NCBI GenBank assembly: GCA_016207585.1
Contig: JACQPI010000140.1
Location: 1-10,147 of the forward strand
From: Elusimicrobiota bacterium
GTDB lineage: Bacteria; Elusimicrobiota; Elusimicrobia; UBA1565; JACRDR01
Length of the DNA stretch: 10,147 nucleotides
Direction of reading: 5' to 3'
A model generated the notes under the pieces. The model was not told the DNA's origin and did not search any database. It saw nothing but the letters and a program-made list of their open reading frames with translations. Below, piece after piece: positions 8,301-10,147 of the stretch. The position numbers were made by a program, and so were the translations under genes. How positions within the stretch are numbered: position 1 is the stretch's first letter; each line of letters opens with the position of its first letter.

Positions 8301-9886
8301 CCATCAACGGCCGGATCATCGTCCAGGGGGCCGCCGGCACCACCGCGGACTGGGGAGCCGGCGGGGGCGCCGGAGGCGGCGTGAGCCTGAGCGCCTCCTA
8401 CTTCGAGGGCGCGGGCGTAATCCTTTCCTCGGGCGGGGCCGGGGGCGGAACTTCGGGTTCGACCGGAGGAGGAGGGGGGGGAGGAGGAGGCCGGATTTCG
8501 GTCAACGTCACGCAGGCGGGCACGGTCTGCGATTTGACCATGGATGCCAGCGGCGGGGCCTTTGGAGTCGGGGTCACCAACGGCACTGTCGGCAACCCGG
8601 GAACGATCAGTTCCACTTCCACCTTGCAGGCTCCGACCGGTTTTGCGGGCGCCAACCCAAGCAGCGGGACCATCTACTGGTCCTGGAACCTCTCCCCCCA
8701 AACTCCAAATTACCGGATATTCTCGGCGACCGGCGCCCTGGGAGCTTCCCCCATGTCTGCGCCGCTGGGCCCCTCCGCCAGTTTCTACACGACCGTCGAC
8801 CTTCTCCCCAACACCACCGCTACTTTCTACGTGGGCGCGATCGCCTGCGCAGGGCAGGCGGAATATTCCGACGAGTTCCCCCTGTCGACCCTGGCTAGAG
8901 TAGTCACGAGCACGCAGATTTATCAGGTGAATAAGACCAGCGTCACGCTCAACTGGGCTGCGTTTCCCACGATTCTCCAGGACGTCTCGAGCATGACCGC
9001 CGAAGGCTATGTGCTTGACGCTTCCTCCACCGACTTCAGCGGCGGCGTCGTTTATAGCTCCCGGACCACCAATGTTTCGCTGAGTACCCTCACCGTTAAG
9101 AACTTAGACTCCGGCACCACCTATTATTTCCGCGTAGGCTCCATCAACTGGGGCGGCGCGGTCAACTATGTGCTCGTGAGTTCAGCGGTCACTCAAACCG
9201 ACACATTACCCCCGGGGGACGAGACTCCTCCGGGACCGGTGACGACGCTCTATGCCAGCACCGTCACGGCCAGCACGAGCACCCTCGTCTTGACCTGGAA
9301 CGTCACGGGAGACGACAGCTATTCCAACGCCCTCGTTTCCGGCAGCTCCTTTACGATCCAATACGCCACCTACACGAACGTGACCTGGTCGACCGCGAGC
9401 GCCCAGGTTAATTTCGCCACCTCCGGCGTCAACGCCGGGGCTCTTCAAACCTACGTCCTGCCGGGCCTCCTCGCCAATACGACGTACTTCATGCGCATCT
9501 GGACGACGGACGAGGCGGTCAACGTATCGACCGGCCTTTCCAACGGGACGACGGCGGCGACATTGGCGCTCCCTCCGGATACTCTTTCGACGGCGTTTCT
9601 CAATCTGTATGTCACGAGCGCGACGGTCGCCTGGGCCGCCCTGCCGGACACCGCCGTCTCGAGCAAGACCTCGGAGGGGTACGTCCTGGAGGCTTCCTCG
9701 ACGGACTTCGGCGCCTTGGGGCTGGGCGGAACGACCCACTCGACCTCGACGCCGAACGTCTTGTTGAGCACGCTGACCGTCTTCAACCCGGCGATTGACA
9801 AGGTCGAGAGAGAGACGTTGGGCGTCGAGGAGGAGGGCGCCCACAAGGGGACGAAACTCGCCATGGTCGAGATGTCCATGAGGTAG
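2324..9886 (+). CDS. Giant exported multidomain FN3/beta-helix surface protein; 3' end disrupted
   Basis: As read, the protein has 2520 residues. GTG at 2324 is the only start before an in-frame TAA at 2318-2320, and it begins a clear signal peptide: MRR, a hydrophobic core, and cleavage after AWA (residue 28). Approximate order: propeller-like domain 29-422; FN3 repeats 424-543, 547-664, 667-785 and 786-884; beta-sandwich-like module 888-1105; second module 1107-1292; parallel beta-helix 1296-1560; FN3 1563-1654 and 1656-1759; strand-repeat and glycine-rich region 1764-2098; FN3 2100-2194, 2195-2294, 2299-2418 and 2419-2490. There is no internal membrane helix and no catalytic motif I can name, so an adhesin, surface-layer or filament-like role is inferred from architecture. 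Ser, Thr, Gly and Ala dominate. Residues 2491-2520 are not FN3-like: they are the antisense of FN3 coding sequence, created by the inverted join near 9793, so the stop at 9884-9886 is probably artificial and the true C-terminus (anchor or sorting signal) is missing. Export and modular structure are secure; function is not. Confidence 0.88.
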   Translation: MRRIADFAAVFGLFAFLLAGVVPAPAWADWQTVYNINLTTGAGTNWAFVDSAGNPWAVNNDQSANGSGDTNLFRYTGSQWSLESRFTTRSQRGDYRFSYLGLNASNEPRVVYLQKDSGTCTGCRQVYFQKKTGGSWSSEAAATPANYYLGLGAYYRQNDDTFRIVYFQRGAAASTSAGLYYSTQTAGTYAWSTNPILIDNNGGSFTGLGTNTGNFIAPQAAIYEDTTTPKVHIAYWDAGDGSAGGGCSNCNIRYTLRNDDGSQDLAPETAVSKIMNQGVYQRALAIAASPTDGNAPYIAFSSGTTSPYSLGFASRTSGGTWKVSFATAAAVFSPHIGMSLDPAGHPMIGFMGYPGGGSNNARHALAHYNGCRWAVYRATYAADNANSDDNDDSGMTVSTTGRVHIFGELGGPLIGTYALWVDTAGPAAVGNLDGTFSGNDITLTWTSPAEVDGDLTAKPLPGGSLYRIQWTQSLAEASGSTFWKAQGGTNYIDLSTSCISAGTAQNHTFAAPNGAGTYYFRLFTRDEFPNNFSALSNGTTVAMDTTPPGRITTLAGAASALGAAVELSWNAPGNDGASGALGEGSQFLIGYTTSFADATSGTAWSTTSAQVAISTTGVNPDDPQGYTVFNLIPMGDTFYFRIWTKDPAGNYGALSNGATQASTTDGTAPSTNSDLAAAGVSVSTVKLTWNSAGDDGGSGNLQSNSKYAIQYTTSAADSQSSTFWSTASAQVSISTYGPSPGSLQGRTLTGLLPASTYYVRLWTKDETPVNWSGRSNMVTTSTWTNDPLTAASTFSAVSATGFMVSWDRNSNPFGTRYTVQVSSASDFNTGATDQVAFTTAPTAGPAATFTALNAYTTYYFRVRAAHNDGHFTDYVNLGSTRTLAVFYTTPVHACKGTFTSGSGALSVPVPTCYADNDVFLLFVESANETIVTPSGWTELSNSPTYTGTAASAGGVRLGVFYKVVSGAQSDVSVADSGNHTTAIIAAFRGVDTANPIHVTSGSVDASATSSLSAPSLITTSANTVIVNAIGLDKDLGDTDTLSSWANANLVGLTEVHDQTVNTNAGGGIAYSTGVKTQPGATGNTTATGDTAEKHAYLTIALKSSPSARTLAQSAYRFFANTDTTDVGSALAGQDGAASLGSAGAAFRLRMLVHANDREIYTNGQDFKLQYVGKGTGSCDAPSGGTPVSYTNVDATTLIAFKNNTPADGASLTANAGDPVHGAHSTAKQTYEEVNNATNSVSAVPADQDGLWDFALVDNSAPAGTTYCLRLSSGNGSALDSYVSYPEVTTFVSGPFCGTTKVVKQAGGGDCTKISDCVSLIPTTLTGNFCIDIQDTATYTEQIWVGTTAITTNDYQIQIGPISPGGALPVVNPPAQSTAAFRIVMSSVVLVDMTIAPTNAVEYGILSTGAYVTISGVNVDSGGKIWGAGISISSYSEVSDSNVTAQNAHGLRLTGSAGAVSNCNVSGALTGLHIATQAAGTTLSISSLTFSSLSAGATAINFADGVFISTFSDIYFADSTIAVNVNGRPLSAGAAVTMVLSSGVRAGPAHENDPGQYVRWVGWLAANAVTSVSTFSVTATWGLQDGATGYTLVASTNSSNPPSPIWASTAVAGGSTSVGTVSYPDLAPNTTYFLFVKGIGFEGYAAYPATSTLAKPAAGAQIYAVYPTSTTVNWKPLPTAASQGSSNTCEGYILQAATAPADGSASDFTGTILSSITLTGVQPSTLTISGLAPGSTYTFRVGTLNWQNVANFQVVGSTMSLGSSFVWTGNGGNTNWYNAANWSPNGTPGITNPVTIDKDVSVVVTLSSPAINFLDLTLGDSAGSFKANLDLSTTVAVGRNVTIYQNSGLTQNTSGYALSLSGDLTMLSGSSMTHRKNTLTNNTRINLSVGGTFDLQAGATIAAANLGFDGGAAKTDGSGPGGGTGGLQNGGGGGGGGHGGVGGNGAGPRAGGPANDSVTNPALPGSGGGGSGSASGVAGGAGGGLVVITASRMTINGRIIVQGAAGTTADWGAGGGAGGGVSLSASYFEGAGVILSSGGAGGGTSGSTGGGGGGGGGRISVNVTQAGTVCDLTMDASGGAFGVGVTNGTVGNPGTISSTSTLQAPTGFAGANPSSGTIYWSWNLSPQTPNYRIFSATGALGASPMSAPLGPSASFYTTVDLLPNTTATFYVGAIACAGQAEYSDEFPLSTLARVVTSTQIYQVNKTSVTLNWAAFPTILQDVSSMTAEGYVLDASSTDFSGGVVYSSRTTNVSLSTLTVKNLDSGTTYYFRVGSINWGGAVNYVLVSSAVTQTDTLPPGDETPPGPVTTLYASTVTASTSTLVLTWNVTGDDSYSNALVSGSSFTIQYATYTNVTWSTASAQVNFATSGVNAGALQTYVLPGLLANTTYFMRIWTTDEAVNVSTGLSNGTTAATLALPPDTLSTAFLNLYVTSATVAWAALPDTAVSSKTSEGYVLEASSTDFGALGLGGTTHSTSTPNVLLSTLTVFNPAIDKVERETLGVEEEGAHKGTKLAMVEMSMR
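2408..3589 (+). other. Propeller-like N-terminal domain (residues 29-422)
   Basis: After the signal peptide the protein shows several repeats of about 50-60 residues. Each has a motif like 'Gly-x-Pro-x-(Ile/Val)-x-(Tyr/Phe)' followed by a Trp- or Tyr-rich strand (for example NEPRVVYLQ, NAPYIAFSS and GHPMIGFMG). This pattern is typical of sialidase-type or BNR-like beta-propellers, which mostly bind or cleave sugars. The Asp-box (SxDxGxxW) that defines true BNR repeats is not clearly present, and I cannot place catalytic residues, so no enzymatic activity is claimed. Two CxxC pairs (C120/C123 and C247/C250) lie just before predicted strands in two blades. Confidence 0.5.
3593..4975 (+). repeat. 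FN3 repeats 1-4 (residues 424-884)
   Basis: Four tandem fibronectin type III-like units. Each has the early Trp strand (LTW, LSW, LTW, VSW) and the late Tyr strand (TYYFRL, TFYFRI, TYYVRL, TYYFRV). Repeats 2 and 3 are close relatives and define a long subtype: a GDDG-like loop (GNDG in repeat 2), then YTTS, then WSTxSAQV with ISTxG, and (I/L)WTKD before the closing strand. Their DNA also matches over short stretches such as tcggcccaggt. Repeat 1 is a divergent relative, and repeat 4 is the standard short form. FN3 units act as spacers or protein-binding modules. Confidence 0.85.
4985..6199 (+). other. Two extracellular beta-rich modules (residues 888-1292)
   Basis: Residues about 888-1105 carry a PSGWTEL motif, a YKVVSGAQSDVSV strand and an AFRGVDTANPI motif. 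This combination occurs in a beta-sandwich module found in phage-tail-like and secreted bacterial proteins, often next to FN3 repeats. Residues about 1107-1292 start with QSAYRFFANTD, continue with FRLRMLVHAND and FKLQYVGKG, and end with TYCLRL. This is a second recurrent module of unknown function seen in large secreted proteins of candidate phyla. The assignments come from motif memory, not from a search. Their binding partners are unknown. Confidence 0.5.
6209..7003 (+). other. Right-handed parallel beta-helix (residues 1296-1560)
   Basis: The module opens with DCTKISDCVSLIP and the strand CIDIQDTATYTEQIWV. This is the usual entry of pectate-lyase-like beta-helices (an index-like helix, then I-x-I strand and TY-x-E). 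It is followed by short repeating coils such as VVLVDMTI, VTISGVNV, EVSDSNVT, AVSNCNVS and LSISSLTFS. Such helices bind or cleave polysaccharides, but no catalytic Asp/Arg cluster is recognisable, so a binding or structural role is more cautious. Cysteines at C1310 and nearby could form a disulphide cap. Confidence 0.62.
7010..7600 (+). repeat. FN3 repeats 5-6 (residues 1563-1759)
   Basis: Two FN3 units between the beta-helix and the glycine-rich region. Repeat 6 is the first member of a second subtype found again near the C-terminus: QIYAVYPTSTTVNW near the start, CEGYILQA in the middle, STLTISGLAPGSTYTFRVG and LNWQNVANF at the end. Repeat 5 has the TYFLFVKG late strand and the domain-closing STLAKPA. 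The subtype differs from repeats 2, 3 and 9, which have the GDD-type loop and WTKD-like motif. Confidence 0.8.
8108..8131 (+). repeat. (GGC)7 in-frame microsatellite
   Basis: Seven perfect GGC units (8108-8128) plus GGG encode eight consecutive glycines. Changes in unit number would alter loop length without breaking the frame. Confidence 0.9.
8474..8481 (+). repeat. Intragenic G8 homopolymer
   Basis: Eight G in a row within a GGA/GGG glycine stretch (codons 2051-2053) of the giant gene. A gain or loss of one base would shift the frame and remove the C-terminal FN3 repeats. The same length of G run lies in the leader at 2304-2311. Confidence 0.85.
8621..9793 (+). repeat. FN3 repeats 7-10 (residues 2100-2490), last one interrupted
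   Basis: Repeat 7 (2100-2194) is a divergent short unit. Repeats 8 (2195-2294) and 10 (2419-2490) are the EGYVL subtype, sharing EGYVL(D/E)ASSTDF and STLTV strands. Repeat 9 (2299-2418) is the long subtype, with DETPPGPVTTL, GDDS, TWSTASAQV and IWTTDEA. Repeat 10 stops after TVFNPA at 9793, exactly where the inverted join lies; its expected TTYYFR strand is found on the opposite strand at 10092 and leftwards. Confidence 0.85.
9739..9793 (+). repeat. Left arm of a perfect 55-bp inverted repeat
   Basis: Bases 9739-9793 are identical, as reverse complement, to 10093-10147. The copy stops on the inner side at 9793/10093 and is cut on the outer side by the end of the window. The arm encodes part of FN3 repeat 10 (STSTPNVLLSTLTVFNPA). 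Confidence 0.97.
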
Positions 9887-10146
9887 CCCTCGGAGGTGCT
9901 GGAGGAGCCCTGCTGGGCGGCGGTGGGCAGTGGGTTCCAGTTGACGGTGATGGACGTCACCCAGACGCCGAAAACTTGGCTTCCGGTGGGCGCGTTGGCC
10001 AGGGTGGACGTCGAACCCAGGGACCTGTAATTGGCGGCTCCGGCCCAGTTCAAGGAGCCCGCCCGGAAATAGTAGGTGGTGTTGGGCTGCAGCGCCGGGT
10101 TGAAGACGGTCAGCGTGCTCAACAAGACGTTCGGCGTCGAGGTCGA
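9790..10146 (-). CDS. Inverted, displaced continuation of the giant FN3 gene (119 codons, both ends open)
   Basis: On the minus strand an open frame runs from 10146 to 9790 without a stop. It first repeats the last residues of FN3 repeat 10 (STSTPNVLLSTLTVFNPA). It then continues naturally with LQPNTTYYFRAGSLNWAG and a further FN3 repeat of the EGYVL subtype (SQVFGVWVTSITVNW, TSEGYLMD, STPNVSLSTLSIAG). Joined to the plus-strand frame after codon 2490 it stays in phase, so these about 99 codons are almost certainly the true downstream part of the gene, placed backwards. A TTG at 10125 could be read as a start, but no promoter or ribosome binding site supports an independent gene. Left of 9790 the minus-strand frame is only antisense to repeats 9 and 10. 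Confidence 0.8.
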
Positions 10147-10147
10147 G
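10093..10147 (-). repeat. Right arm of the 55-bp inverted repeat, at the window edge
   Basis: This is the exact reverse complement of 9739-9793, with 299 bases between the arms. It reaches the last base of the window, so the true length of the match to the right cannot be seen. A match that ends exactly at the sequence end is what a sequence assembler leaves when it re-enters a path already used. Confidence 0.97.

Larger units (their letters stand above)
7613..8618 (+). other. Autotransporter-style strand repeats and glycine-rich region (residues 1764-2098)
   Basis: The module begins with VWTGNGGNTNWYNAANW, a motif common at the start of passenger-like strand repeats in autotransporters and PEP-CTERM-type proteins. 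Short beta coils follow (VSVVVTLSS, LSLSGDLTM, INLSVGGTF). Residues about 1906-2058 are then extremely Gly-rich, with runs such as eight consecutive Gly and repeated GGGxGGG, interrupted by strands LVVITASRMTI and GRIIVQGAA and ending in GGGRISVNV. The pattern suggests a beta-helix with flexible glycine loops. The DNA here is simple-sequence GGC and GGA, prone to slippage and to sequencing error. Confidence 0.6.

Noticed and set aside
8041..8500. CRISPR array or tandem repeat locus in the GGC/GGA-rich stretch
   Set aside because: There are no regularly spaced identical repeats with unique spacers. The pattern follows glycine codons in an open frame.
9739..10147. Invertible DNA element or transposon end
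   Set aside because: The inverted repeat is coding FN3 sequence that runs to the window edge, with no recombinase, target duplication or recombination-site-like core. A chimeric or assembly join explains it more simply.

Overview
The window is a GC-rich bacterial segment carrying the end of one gene, two complete or nearly complete genes, and an anomalous right end, all transcribed left to right. The taxon cannot be proven from this sequence. The mixture of a giant secreted protein with serine/threonine-rich fibronectin type III (FN3) repeats, a parallel beta-helix and glycine-rich modules resembles environmental Elusimicrobiota or neighbouring candidate lineages; this is an inference from protein style only.

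Layout: 1-252 is the 3' end of a small cysteine-rich protein of unknown function. It is closed by a strong intrinsic terminator with a UUCG loop (285-314). A near-consensus sigma70-type promoter (393-422) then drives a 578-residue multi-pass membrane protein (533-2269), which looks like a GT-C-type glycosyltransferase-related protein with a C-terminal soluble domain and a TPR-like hairpin. After 54 bases, which include an AT-rich stretch and a run of eight G, comes a giant exported protein (from 2324). Its order is: signal peptide, propeller-like domain, four FN3 repeats, two extracellular beta-sandwich-like modules, a right-handed beta-helix, two FN3 repeats, an autotransporter-style strand-repeat and glycine-rich region, then further FN3 repeats. 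It is most likely a surface or secreted adhesin-like protein. The neighbouring membrane protein could decorate it or a cell-surface glycan, but only adjacency supports that.

The right end does not read as normal sequence. The FN3 gene runs naturally to about 9793. From there to 10147 the coding sense is on the opposite strand, and the last 55 bases (10093-10147) are an exact reverse complement of 9739-9793. Reading from 9793 straight into the reverse complement of 10092-9794 restores an uninterrupted FN3 frame. The simplest explanation is a fold-back chimera or assembly join, so the apparent stop at 9884-9886 is probably not real and the gene continues beyond the window.

No tRNA, rRNA, CRISPR array, transposase, recombinase or defence system is visible. 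The points most worth a second look are the inverted end, the G8 tracts before and inside the giant gene, and a possible leaderless upstream ORF before the membrane protein.
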